This document shows positions 35,090 through 43,230 of a DNA stretch of 64,000 nt, piece after piece. A program made the translations under genes and the position numbers. The first letter of the stretch is position 1. Each line of letters starts with the position of its first letter. The notes under the pieces are model-generated. The model had not been told where the DNA came from. It searched no databases and worked only from the letters and a program-made list of their open reading frames with translations. Where the stretch lies: the NCBI GenBank assembly GCA_049324435.1, contig JBMOOQ010000025.1, positions 4,860-68,859 on the forward strand, given 5' to 3'. This DNA is from Pseudorhodoplanes sp049324435 (GTDB lineage Bacteria > Pseudomonadota > Alphaproteobacteria > Rhizobiales > Xanthobacteraceae).

Positions 35090-36073
35090 TCACGCCGCCG
35101 AAGACTTCGCCTCATTAGCAAGTTTCAAGCCACAGCCTGCAAGTGCGGCACGAACATTGGCCTTTTCGGATTCGGTGAGTTCCAGCATCGGACGCCGCAC
35201 CGGCCCTGCCGCCTGACCGAGCAGCGATTGCCAATATTTTGCATGCGCATGCGGCTTCTCGGCGGGGCGCGTCTTCTTGAAGGCTTCGCGCACCGGATTG
35301 AGACTGTCGCGGATCTTGCGTGCGCCGGCGGCATCGCCCTTGAAGGCGAGATCGGTGTATTCGCGGATGCGCTTGTCGGCCGCGGTCTGGAACAGATAGG
35401 GCGGATTGGAGCACAGATAGAGCCGCCAGTTCAGCTCCAGGATGTTGTCGAGCCACTCTTCTTCGGAAGCGGTCGAAACAAGAATTTTATCGCCGGCGAG
35501 CCTGGTCAGCTTGGCGTACATCTCGCGCGGGACTGAGTACTTGATCGCAACCACGGTCGGCAGTTCGGCAATGCGCGCGCACAGTTCGGGGCTCATCAGG
35601 TAGCCCGAATCCGGATGGCTCCACATCGCGATGCCGATATTCACCTGCTCGCTGATATATTTGTAATATTCGTACAGCGTCTCGTCCTGCGCCTTGAAGA
35701 AGTGCAGCACCGGCGCGTGAACCACGATGTAATCGGCGCCAATCGCCTCGGCGTGTTTGGCAAGATCGATCACGACGTCCATGTTCTGGTCGGAACAGGA
35801 CATGATGGTCTGGAAGCCGTGCTTCTTTGCAGCATCGACCGCGATCTCGAAGGTGCGCTTGCGCTCCGGCACCGACATCGAGAAGAACTCGCCCTGCTTG
35901 CCGGCGATGAACACGCCGTCGATGCCGAGATCGTTTTTCCAGTGAGCCAAATTTGATGCCAGGCCCTTCTCATCGATCTTGTAATCTTCGGTGAACGGCG
36001 TCAGCGCTGCGGCCCAGACACCTTTCATGTGCTCACGGGAATAGGCCTTCGCGTCTTTTCTGCCGTATTTCAT
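35090..36073 (-). CDS. DapA-family (dihydrodipicolinate synthase/N-acetylneuraminate lyase) protein
   Basis: 327 residues, start supported by GGAAAG upstream of the ATG at 36073. The TIM-barrel class I aldolase family is identified by GVWAAALTPF (18-27), GIDGVFIAGKQGEFFSM (50-66) and the Schiff-base lysine K178 in VVAIKYS. The catalytic tyrosine of DapA (in the segment usually reading PYY) is not at the expected place: residues 119-126 read HAPVLHFF. It therefore is unlikely to be lysine-pathway DapA and more likely an aldolase or hydratase for a keto acid. It lies 19 bases downstream of the molybdenum hydroxylase gene, on the same strand. Confidence 0.82.
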   Translation of the reverse strand: MKYGRKDAKAYSREHMKGVWAAALTPFTEDYKIDEKGLASNLAHWKNDLGIDGVFIAGKQGEFFSMSVPERKRTFEIAVDAAKKHGFQTIMSCSDQNMDVVIDLAKHAEAIGADYIVVHAPVLHFFKAQDETLYEYYKYISEQVNIGIAMWSHPDSGYLMSPELCARIAELPTVVAIKYSVPREMYAKLTRLAGDKILVSTASEEEWLDNILELNWRLYLCSNPPYLFQTAADKRIREYTDLAFKGDAAGARKIRDSLNPVREAFKKTRPAEKPHAHAKYWQSLLGQAAGPVRRPMLELTESEKANVRAALAGCGLKLANEAKSSAA

Positions 36074-36092
36074 CGCTTCTTTCCTTCTTCCG

Positions 36093-38354
36093 TCATTTTC
36101 GTTGCATCGCCGACCAGAGCTTCTCGCTGGTCAGCGGCATGTCGAGATGCGTGACGCCGAAAGGCGTTAGCGCGTCGACCGCCGCATTCACGATTGCCGC
36201 CGGCACGCCGACGCAGCCGGCCTCGCCGATACCCTTGGCGCCCAGCACGTTGAACGGACTTGGCGTCTCGATCTTGCCCAGCACCAGCTCGGGAATATGG
36301 GCCGCGCGCGGTATAGCATAATCCATGAAGCTTGCGGTCACGAGCTGCCCGTCCTCGTCATAGACGATCCGCTCCAGCAGAGCCTCTCCGAGGCCCTGCG
36401 CGAGCCCGCCGATCATCTGCCCCTGCGCCAGCACCGGATTGACGACCGTGCCTGCGTCGTCGATCCAAACGATGCGGTCCACGGCGAGCACGCCGGTTTC
36501 GGCATCGACATTAACCTGCGCGATCACGCAGCCGCTCGACCAGGCCTCGCCCTCGGCCTCATAGACGACCGCGGTACGAAGACCCTTGCCGAATTCCGAC
36601 GCAACCTCGGCATCGGCCTGCGCGATGCGCGCGAGGTCGCGCCAGCTCAAAGCGCGGCGCACCGGAATTGCGGTTTCAAATCCGGATTCGGTCAATGTCA
36701 GTTCATCCGGATCGGCCTGCAACAGCCGCGCCGCACACACCCTCGCCTTCTCCCGGAATTGCTCGGCCGCCTGCAACAGCGCACTGCCCCCGATCGGCGT
36801 CGAACGGCTGGCAAGGGCGCCGATCCCCGCAGGGCAGCTTGCTGTGTCACCATGAGCGATCGCTATCCGCTCCGGGCGCGTGCGCAACACATCGGCCACG
36901 ATCTGCGCGTAAGCGGTCTCGCGCCCCTGCCCCTGCGCGCTCGAACCGGTCGCAGCGACCAGTGTGCCGTCCGCCTCAAGCCGGACCTCGGCGCTCTCCC
37001 AGCCGTGACCGCACGGCTCGGTATAGACAGCAATGCCGATGCCGCAGATTTCGCCCTCGGCGCGGCGCTCATCGCGCAGACGCACAGCGTCGTCGTACCC
37101 GGCCTTCTGTTTCGCCATCTCCAGCAGCCGCGGATAATCGCCGGAATCCAGCACCGATCCGGTCGCCATACGGTAGGGAAAAGCATCAGCCGGAATGAGA
37201 TTGCGGCGGCGGATCTCTGCAGGATCAAGGCCCAGCGCCTGCGCCGCCTTGTCGGCAAGCCGCTCCATCAGCATCGCAGCCTCGGGCCGGCCTGCGCCGC
37301 GATAGATGCCGACCGCCGCGGTGTTCTCGGCGTGGCCTTCAAGCACAATGTCGACATGGTCGCAGACATAGGGCCCCGGCAGGCAGCGCCCCGCATTCTT
37401 GCCCGGCATCGCTGCGCTGTACGGCAGCCAATGCCCGAGCGGATAGTCGAGCCTCGCGCGCAGACCGATAAATTTGCCGTCCTTGTCGAGCGCCAGTTCG
37501 CCCGCGATGGTCGCGCCGCGGCCCTGCGATGCAGCGAGAAAATCCTCGGTGCGCGAGCCGCGCCATTTCACCGGACGCTTGAGCTGGAGTGACGCCAGCG
37601 CGACCAGCGCATCCTCTGGATAAAGCGAGGCCTTGCCGCCGAATGCACCGCCCACATCTGGCGCGATCACGCGGATCTTCTTCTCGGACAGATTCAGGAT
37701 CGCGGCGAGATCGCTGCGCGCGCGATGCGGCGTCTGGGTCGAGAGCCACACATTCAGCATCTGCGCGCCTTCGTCCCAGAAGGCCATGGCGGTGCGCGGT
37801 TCGAGCGCGCAAGGCGCAATGCGTTCATGCGTAACCGTGACGCGCACGACATGCGCAGCCGTTGCGAAAGCGCCGGCAACATCGCCCGCCTTCCATTCAT
37901 GACGATAGACCGGCTCCTCGTTCTCCCAGAGCGGAGCCGGCTCGAGCTCGGCCTCGATCAGCAAAGCCGCATCAGCCGCGATCGAGGCGCGCGTCGCAAC
38001 CACGGCCGCGATCGGCTGGCCGACAGCATTGATCTCGGTCGCCGGCAGCACCGGAAACGGCAGCATCCGCATGTCGGGCAGCACACGGTTGACGGCAGCA
38101 TGCCCGAGCGTACCGGGCTCGGGCGCGCGCAGCACAGTCACGACACCGGGCATATTCTCGGCATCTGCTGTATTCAGGCTGACAATCAACGCGCGCGGAT
38201 GGTTGCTGCGGACAAATTCTATGAACAGCGTCTCCGGCAGCCGCAGGTCATCGACGAACTGACCCTTGCCGGTGACCAGACGCACATCCTCGAACCGCCG
38301 CACCGGCCGGCCGACCCATTGCGTCCGAAGCACCTGATCCCGCGTGCGATCCAT
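36093..38354 (-). CDS. Molybdenum hydroxylase large subunit (xanthine dehydrogenase/aldehyde oxidase family), stand-alone
   Basis: 753 residues. GKGQFVDDL near residue 30, GGAFGGKASLYPEDAL (about 240), GIYRGAGRPEAAML (about 350) and the catalytic glutamate E711 in KGIGEAG near the C-terminus all mark a molybdopterin-cytosine-dinucleotide hydroxylase large subunit. The CO-dehydrogenase active-site loop is not present. Family members normally need a [2Fe-2S] small subunit and an FAD subunit; neither is found in the neighbourhood. It may use subunits coded elsewhere. The likely reaction is hydroxylation of an aldehyde or N-heterocycle with water as oxygen source. Divergent LysR regulator at 38463. 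Confidence 0.87.
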   Translation of the reverse strand: MDRTRDQVLRTQWVGRPVRRFEDVRLVTGKGQFVDDLRLPETLFIEFVRSNHPRALIVSLNTADAENMPGVVTVLRAPEPGTLGHAAVNRVLPDMRMLPFPVLPATEINAVGQPIAAVVATRASIAADAALLIEAELEPAPLWENEEPVYRHEWKAGDVAGAFATAAHVVRVTVTHERIAPCALEPRTAMAFWDEGAQMLNVWLSTQTPHRARSDLAAILNLSEKKIRVIAPDVGGAFGGKASLYPEDALVALASLQLKRPVKWRGSRTEDFLAASQGRGATIAGELALDKDGKFIGLRARLDYPLGHWLPYSAAMPGKNAGRCLPGPYVCDHVDIVLEGHAENTAAVGIYRGAGRPEAAMLMERLADKAAQALGLDPAEIRRRNLIPADAFPYRMATGSVLDSGDYPRLLEMAKQKAGYDDAVRLRDERRAEGEICGIGIAVYTEPCGHGWESAEVRLEADGTLVAATGSSAQGQGRETAYAQIVADVLRTRPERIAIAHGDTASCPAGIGALASRSTPIGGSALLQAAEQFREKARVCAARLLQADPDELTLTESGFETAIPVRRALSWRDLARIAQADAEVASEFGKGLRTAVVYEAEGEAWSSGCVIAQVNVDAETGVLAVDRIVWIDDAGTVVNPVLAQGQMIGGLAQGLGEALLERIVYDEDGQLVTASFMDYAIPRAAHIPELVLGKIETPSPFNVLGAKGIGEAGCVGVPAAIVNAAVDALTPFGVTHLDMPLTSEKLWSAMQRK

Positions 38355-38436
38355 CGAAGAAAAGCGCTCAATGAGGCCCGTTTAAGCCTCCGCTTCGCAT
38401 TGTCCTGCGGTCGCATTCATTAAGCAAGATGACATT

Positions 38437-38456
38437 ATCATATCTATTGATATGAT
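38437..38456. promoter_or_regulatory. Perfect dyad before the LysR gene at 38463
   Basis: ATCATATC (38437-38444) and GATATGAT (38449-38456) are exact inverted repeats 4 bases apart, ending 6 bases before the lysR start codon at 38463. It lies between the molybdenum hydroxylase and lysR, so is a candidate autoregulatory and target site. Confidence 0.6.
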
Positions 38457-38462
38457 TGGATT

Positions 38463-39380
38463 ATGAATATCACGCTACGCCAGATTCAGGCCTTCAGAAC
38501 CGTCGCCGAATTCGGCTCCTTCACCCGCGCCGCCGAGCGGCTGAAGGTGGCGCAGCCGGCGTTGTCGCTCTCGATCCGCGAACTCGAGCGCGAACTGAAT
38601 CTGCGCCTGTTCGACCGCACCACACGCAGGGTCGAACTGACCGGCGCCGGCCGCGAATTCCTGCAATCGGCCGACAAGCTGCTGGCCGATCTCGACCGCG
38701 CAGTGCGTGACGCGCGCGATCTCTCCGAAAAGAAGCGCGGCCGCATCGTGATCGCGGCACCCCCGCTGCTCGCTGCCATGATCGTGCCGGCCGCCATTGC
38801 GGACTTCAATGCGGCGTTCCCCGGGATCGATGTCGGCCTCATCGATGTTCGAAACGATCAGATCCTGGACCGGCTCCGCGCTGGCGAAGCCGATCTCGCC
38901 ATCGGCACCTTCGACGAGCGCGCCGACGGTATCCGCCGCGAGGTGCTGGCGCAGGACGCGCTCGCCTTGTTCTGCTCGCCCGACTCTCCACTGGCGAAGA
39001 AGCGCCGCATCCGCTGGGCCGACCTGCCGGACCAGAAGCTGATCATGCTGACACGCGATTCGTCGCTTCGCGTTCTGACCGAACGGACGCTGGCTCAGGC
39101 CGGGCACGAGATCGGCAAGCCGCTTTACGAGGTCTCGCAGATCACGACCGCCGTGATGCTGGCCGAAGCCGGCCTCGGCGTCACCGTGCTGCCGGCCTAT
39201 GCTTGGTCTTTCGCGCGCAGCCGAGATATCGTGTCTCGCCCGCTGACCGATCCGCAGGTCACCCGCAATGTCTATTTGATCCATCCGGACGGCCGTTCGC
39301 TGTCGCCCGCAGCGGAAGGCTTTGCGCGGACATTGCGCAAACAGACCCGCACCGCGATCGCCAGGGTGGTGACCCGCTGA
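38463..39380 (+). CDS. LysR-family transcriptional regulator
   Basis: 305 residues, beginning MNITLRQIQAFRTVAEFGSFTRAAERLKVAQPALS, a textbook LysR helix-turn-helix (residues 18-37). The substrate domain begins near residue 88 (GRIVIAAPPLLAAMIVPAAI). It is of the CbbR/GltC-like branch and cannot be assigned an effector. It is divergent from the molybdenum hydroxylase-DapA operon and lies upstream of the 3-hydroxyanthranilate dioxygenase gene; either could be its target. The dyad at 38437-38456 lies just upstream of the start codon. Confidence 0.88.
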   Translation: MNITLRQIQAFRTVAEFGSFTRAAERLKVAQPALSLSIRELERELNLRLFDRTTRRVELTGAGREFLQSADKLLADLDRAVRDARDLSEKKRGRIVIAAPPLLAAMIVPAAIADFNAAFPGIDVGLIDVRNDQILDRLRAGEADLAIGTFDERADGIRREVLAQDALALFCSPDSPLAKKRRIRWADLPDQKLIMLTRDSSLRVLTERTLAQAGHEIGKPLYEVSQITTAVMLAEAGLGVTVLPAYAWSFARSRDIVSRPLTDPQVTRNVYLIHPDGRSLSPAAEGFARTLRKQTRTAIARVVTR

Positions 39381-39498
39381 TCTGAATTCATATTTAATCT
39401 CTATCAATCCATAACATTTTGTCGTCTTGTAGAATGAATGCGGCCGTGCCGAAAATTGCGGCCAGGAGCCGGACCGATACGCCCATTAAGGAGACCCC

Positions 39499-40056
39499 AT
39501 GGCACAGGCCGCTGCATTGAAGACCGAGGAGACGCAAAAGCCCGCCTCGTTCAACCTGATGAAGTGGATCGCCGAGAATCCGGACAAGCTGAAGCCACCA
39601 ACTGGCGCCAAGACCGTGTTCCGCGGTGACGACTTCATGGTCACCGTGGTTGGCGGCCCGAATGCCCGCACCGACTATCACGTCAATCCGACCGAGGAAT
39701 TCTTCTTCCAGCTCAGGGGAACGGTGAACATCCGCATCCAGCACGAAGGCAAGCCGCACGACGTGGTTTTGCCGGAAGGCTCGATCTATCTGCTGCCCGC
39801 CAACGTTCCGCATGCGCCGATGCGCGGGCCGGACACGGTAGGCCTCATCGTTGAGCGCATCCGCAAGAACGGCATGATGGACACCCATCGCTGGTACTGC
39901 GAGAAATGCAACAACGTGCTGTTCGAGCGCACGGTCTCGATCGAGGTCCTGGAACGCGACATGCCCCCGGTGTTCGACGCCTATTACGGCAACCCGGAAA
40001 ACCAGCGCTGCAAACAGTGCGGCCATGTCAATCCGGGCCGGCCGGCCAAGGGATAG
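39499..40056 (+). CDS. nbaC: 3-Hydroxyanthranilate 3,4-dioxygenase
   Basis: 185 residues, start supported by AAGGAGACCCC before the ATG. All residues of the bacterial enzyme are in register: iron ligands H61, E67 and H105, substrate-binding R57 and R109, and the rubredoxin-like C-terminal iron site C134, C137, C171, C174. It opens the ring of 3-hydroxyanthranilate to 2-amino-3-carboxymuconate semialdehyde. No decarboxylase or semialdehyde dehydrogenase of the 2-nitrobenzoate/kynurenine pathway is adjacent; instead an aspartate-dehydrogenase-like enzyme follows after 2 bases. This suggests either quinolinate/NAD formation or a different amine handling of the product. Confidence 0.93.
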   Translation: MAQAAALKTEETQKPASFNLMKWIAENPDKLKPPTGAKTVFRGDDFMVTVVGGPNARTDYHVNPTEEFFFQLRGTVNIRIQHEGKPHDVVLPEGSIYLLPANVPHAPMRGPDTVGLIVERIRKNGMMDTHRWYCEKCNNVLFERTVSIEVLERDMPPVFDAYYGNPENQRCKQCGHVNPGRPAKG

Positions 40057-40058
40057 TC

Positions 40059-40865
40059 TTGAGACAGCGCCTTCGCATCGTTTTCATCGGCTTTGGCGCC
40101 ATCAATTCGCGCGTTGCCGCTCTTTTGAAAGAACGCAAGGCGCCCGTGGACATTGTGGCGGCTGCAACCAGGGACGAGCCGGCCGAACGCGCGCGCATCC
40201 CTGCGGGCGTCCCGTTTCTGGCCTCTCCAGTTGAACTCGCCGCGCTCAAGCCCGACCTCGTCATCGAGGCCGCGGGCCGCGCGGCGATCGATGCGTGGGC
40301 GCCCGCCGCGCTCGCTGCTGCTCCCGCCATGATCATCGCCTCGACCTCGGCCTTCTGCGACGACGCACTGCTGCCGCGCCTCGCCGGGATCGCCGAGAAG
40401 CACGGCAGCCGCATTCTCATTCCCTCCGGCGCCATCGGCGGTATCGATGCGCTCGCGGGTGCCGCCGTGCTCGGGCTCGATGCGGTCACGCACTCCATCG
40501 TCAAGCCGCCGGTCGCCTGGAAAGGAACGCCGGCGGAGAAGCTGCTGGCCCTCGCCTCCCTGCACGAACGCACCGTGTTCTTCGAAGGCTCGGCACGCGA
40601 AGCCGCCAGCCAATATCCGCAGAACGCCAACGCGACCGTCGTAACCTCACTCGCCGGCATTGGGCTCGACCGCACCCGTGTCGAACTGATTGCCGATCCC
40701 GCGGCGCGGCTGAACGGACACACCATCACCGCCGAAGGCGGATTCGGGCGCATGACCATCACGCTGGAGAACAATCCGCTCGCGACCAACCCGAAGTCTT
40801 CGGAATTGACCGCGTTGAGCCTCGTGCGCCTGATCGAACAGCGGACCCGGCCGGTCACGATCTAA
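40059..40865 (+). CDS. Aspartate dehydrogenase-like (NadX family) oxidoreductase
   Basis: 268 residues from the TTG at 40059, chosen because no ATG or GTG lies before the Rossmann motif IVFIGFGAINSRVAALL (about 7-23) and AAGGGATAG precedes it. C-terminal NANATVVTSLAGIGLDRTRVELIADP (about 190-215) and the catalytic His in LNGHTI match L-aspartate dehydrogenase. That enzyme makes iminoaspartate for NAD synthesis or catalyses amine release. Placed directly behind 3-hydroxyanthranilate dioxygenase, it may act on the amino group of the ring-cleavage product or serve de novo NAD synthesis; both are inference. Confidence 0.8.
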   Translation: MRQRLRIVFIGFGAINSRVAALLKERKAPVDIVAAATRDEPAERARIPAGVPFLASPVELAALKPDLVIEAAGRAAIDAWAPAALAAAPAMIIASTSAFCDDALLPRLAGIAEKHGSRILIPSGAIGGIDALAGAAVLGLDAVTHSIVKPPVAWKGTPAEKLLALASLHERTVFFEGSAREAASQYPQNANATVVTSLAGIGLDRTRVELIADPAARLNGHTITAEGGFGRMTITLENNPLATNPKSSELTALSLVRLIEQRTRPVTI

Positions 40866-40948
40866 TCACCCGGCGCGCAAACATTGCGCAGCATCAATTC
40901 CGGTACACGCAATGGGCGCTATTTCATCCATTGCCGTTAAGGTCTATA

Positions 40949-40968
40949 ATGCATTCAATCGAATGTAT
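40949..40968. promoter_or_regulatory. Dyad overlapping a TATAAT box upstream of the tandem VOC gene
   Basis: ATGCATTC (40949-40956) and GAATGTAT (40961-40968) match as inverted repeats at 7 of 8 positions, 4 bases apart. The left arm overlaps a TATAAT sequence (40945-40950). The start codon of the VOC gene lies at 40992. A repressor site is likely; the regulator is not identified. Confidence 0.5.
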
Positions 40969-40991
40969 CGGATCAGTTGCGGAGGCACATC

Positions 40992-41882
40992 ATGGCCCGT
41001 CTGCGTCATTTTGCGGTTTGCGTCGGCGATTTGGACAAGGCCGCCAAGTTCTACGGTGACGTGTTCGGCATGAAGCGGCACGGCCGCGAGGACCTGTCGA
41101 TCGGCTCGGCGGTCTATATGGGCGACGGCACCATCAATCTCGCGCTGCTCAACTTCAAGGGCGACAAGGGGCACGACTTCGGCGATAAGCCGGAAGGGCA
41201 GATCGGCGCCAATCATTTCGGCTTCCAGGTCGACAGCATGAAAGAGACGCAGGCGCTGATCGAAAAGCACGGCGGCAAATTCTTTTTCGATCTTGGCGAC
41301 GAGCGCAAAGGCAATTTCGAGCGCAAGTTCAAGGATCCGGAAGGCATCATCTTCGACATTTCGGAGAATGGCTGGGTCGGTACCGACGGCCGTAAGATCA
41401 AGGCCGATCCGGCGCATGCCTTCCTCGACGAGGAACTGGTGCCGCAAGCCAACCTCAAGGGCCGCATCAAGCACATGGCGCTGTTCGTGCGCGATCTCGA
41501 AAAGCAAGCCGCATTCTATCAGGCAGTGTTTGGGCTCAAGCATCTCGGCTACGATCATCAGCCGATGGGCTCGGCGGTCTATCTCACCGACGGCACCACC
41601 AATCTCGCGCTGATCCGCCCCGGCATGCCGGAGGACAAGTATAAGCCCGGCGCCAATCATTGCGGCTTCCAGGTCGCAGACCTGAAACAGACCGAGGACT
41701 GGATCAAGGACGCCGGCGGCTCGTTCTTCTTCGATTTCGGCGACGCCAAGCACGGCAATTTCGAAAAAAAGTTCAAGGACGCTGACGGCGTGGTGTTCGA
41801 TATCTCGAAGCACGGCTGGGTCGGGACTCAGACCTATACCGCGAAGAAAGAAGGCGCAGAGGCGCTGGCACCGGCGAAGTAG
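40992..41882 (+). CDS. Tandem VOC-domain protein, possible extradiol dioxygenase or glyoxalase
   Basis: 296 residues from the ATG at 40992, with GGAGG seven bases upstream; the TTG at 40977 is not needed. Two VOC folds are in tandem, about residues 1-130 and 160-275, and repeat each other closely: GSAVYMGDGTINLALL against GSAVYLTDGTTNLALI, ANHFGFQVDSMKET against ANHCGFQVADLKQT, and GVVFDIS against GIIFDIS. An internal duplication is evident. Type I extradiol dioxygenases and some lactoylglutathione lyases have this layout; metal ligands would be the His in RLRHFAV and IKHMALF and a Glu/Asp near the ends. The presence of an aromatic-catabolic neighbourhood favours a dioxygenase or isomerase. 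Confidence 0.8.
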   Translation: MARLRHFAVCVGDLDKAAKFYGDVFGMKRHGREDLSIGSAVYMGDGTINLALLNFKGDKGHDFGDKPEGQIGANHFGFQVDSMKETQALIEKHGGKFFFDLGDERKGNFERKFKDPEGIIFDISENGWVGTDGRKIKADPAHAFLDEELVPQANLKGRIKHMALFVRDLEKQAAFYQAVFGLKHLGYDHQPMGSAVYLTDGTTNLALIRPGMPEDKYKPGANHCGFQVADLKQTEDWIKDAGGSFFFDFGDAKHGNFEKKFKDADGVVFDISKHGWVGTQTYTAKKEGAEALAPAK

Positions 41883-41981
41883 GCATTGGGCATTGCCGGG
41901 CCGACACGCAGCGGCGTGACCGGCAACCCATCTTGCGACGATAATTGACCCGCGGGTCGAGCCCGCCGGTGACGAGGACGG

Positions 41982-43109
41982 TTACGTCCCCGTCGGCACA
42001 TGCCGCGCCGTCTTGGTGCGCTGCGCGATCATCCATTTCGATTTGCCCGCGAGCGTCAGGAAGGCGCGGCGCAGCGGCGTCGGCCAAGTCGTCGGCAGCC
42101 CGAGGAACACCGAGATGCGCTGGGTGTGCTCGGTCAACGGCCGCTCGTTCTGCTCCCAGACTCGCAGCGCCGTCGCCATGTCCTTCTCGCGGTCGAGATA
42201 ATAGGCAAGCGACAAACCATTCATCATCGAGCAGCCTGCGCCCTGCCCGATATTCGGCGGCAGCGCATGCGCAGCATCGCCCAGCACGGCGACACGGCCG
42301 GACGACCATCTTTTCAGGCGGATATACTCGAAGCGGTCGTAGCGCGCATCGTCGGTGATGCGGTCGATCAGGTCTGCCCAATGCGGAAACGATTGCTTCC
42401 ACGACGCCTTGTCGATCGGCGTGCGGCGGCCAACCTCATCGGAGTGCAGCATGGTGAAGGCGATATAGAGCTCGGTCTCACTCACCGGCGTATAGAGAAT
42501 GCGCCTGCTGCCGGACCAGTTCTCGATCGTGGTGCCGCCGTCGCCGGAGGCCATTTCTGCCGGCGTCTTCGGAATTAGGACACGGATCGCGCCGTCCGGC
42601 AGCGGCTTGCGCTTCGCTACAAGGCCGAGCGAATCCCGGTTTTTCGAATTCACGCCGTCGCCGGCAACGATCAGATCGGCTTTCAGGCGTTTGCCGTCCG
42701 CCATGATCAACTCGCCGTCCGGCGTTGCCGCCACAGCTTCGGAGCCAAGCACGATCTCGACGCCGTTCTTGCGTGCCGCATCCGCCATCGCGCTGATCAC
42801 ACGCTGGCGCACCACGCTGAACACGCGCTTCGACGGGTCCCAGCGATGCACCGAGAGCACGCGATTATGCTCGTCGCGCATCTCGCGGGTATGCGCGAAC
42901 GGCGCGCCCTTCACCGCCTCGTCATAGGCACCGAGTTTTTCAAGGACGCGCAGCCCGTTTTCGTAGATATAGATGCCGGCTCCGCTCGGCCGCAATTCGG
43001 GCGAGCGCTCATGCAGCCGCACGCTCCAGCCGCGCTGCGCGAGCGCACCCGCGGCCGCTAGACCCGAAAAGCCGCCGCCGACGACTTCGGCATGTCGTTT
43101 CGAACTCAC
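41982..43109 (-). CDS. FAD-dependent monooxygenase, salicylate / 6-hydroxynicotinate hydroxylase-like
   Basis: 375 residues from GTG 43109-43107, supported by GGAGAG seven bases upstream. A longer open frame to 43364 runs through a palindromic repeat and is rejected. FAD motif VVGGGFSGLAAAGALAQRGW (9-28), DG motif ADLIVAGDGVNS (about 155) and GD motif AVLGDAAHALPPNIGQGAGCSMMNGL (about 278) define a class A flavoprotein hydroxylase, as in salicylate and 6-hydroxynicotinate hydroxylases. It would hydroxylate an aromatic acid with NADH and O2. It is downstream of the binding protein gene at 43231, with a REP pair between them. Confidence 0.85.
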   Translation of the reverse strand: MSSKRHAEVVGGGFSGLAAAGALAQRGWSVRLHERSPELRPSGAGIYIYENGLRVLEKLGAYDEAVKGAPFAHTREMRDEHNRVLSVHRWDPSKRVFSVVRQRVISAMADAARKNGVEIVLGSEAVAATPDGELIMADGKRLKADLIVAGDGVNSKNRDSLGLVAKRKPLPDGAIRVLIPKTPAEMASGDGGTTIENWSGSRRILYTPVSETELYIAFTMLHSDEVGRRTPIDKASWKQSFPHWADLIDRITDDARYDRFEYIRLKRWSSGRVAVLGDAAHALPPNIGQGAGCSMMNGLSLAYYLDREKDMATALRVWEQNERPLTEHTQRISVFLGLPTTWPTPLRRAFLTLAGKSKWMIAQRTKTARHVPTGT

Positions 43110-43125
43110 AACCGCACTCTCCGTT

Positions 43126-43205
43126 GTCACGCCCGGACTTTGTGCCCGGGCATTCACGTCCCCAAAAGACAAGACGTGGATGGCCGGGACAAGCCCGGCC
43201 ATGAC
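43126..43205. repeat. Inverted pair of REP-like elements
   Basis: The right half (43174-43205) reads GTGGATGGCCGGGACAAGCC..., whose complement is the well-known GGCTTGTCCCGGCCATCCAC element of Bradyrhizobium relatives. The left half (43126-43158) is a diverged inverted copy. Together they form a long palindrome in the gap between the binding protein gene and the FAD monooxygenase. Confidence 0.7.
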
Positions 43206-43230
43206 GCATATCAACTGCGACGAACCGCGC

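Noticed and set aside
36297..37592. 431-residue plus-strand frame opposite the molybdenum hydroxylase
   Set aside because: Antisense shadow.
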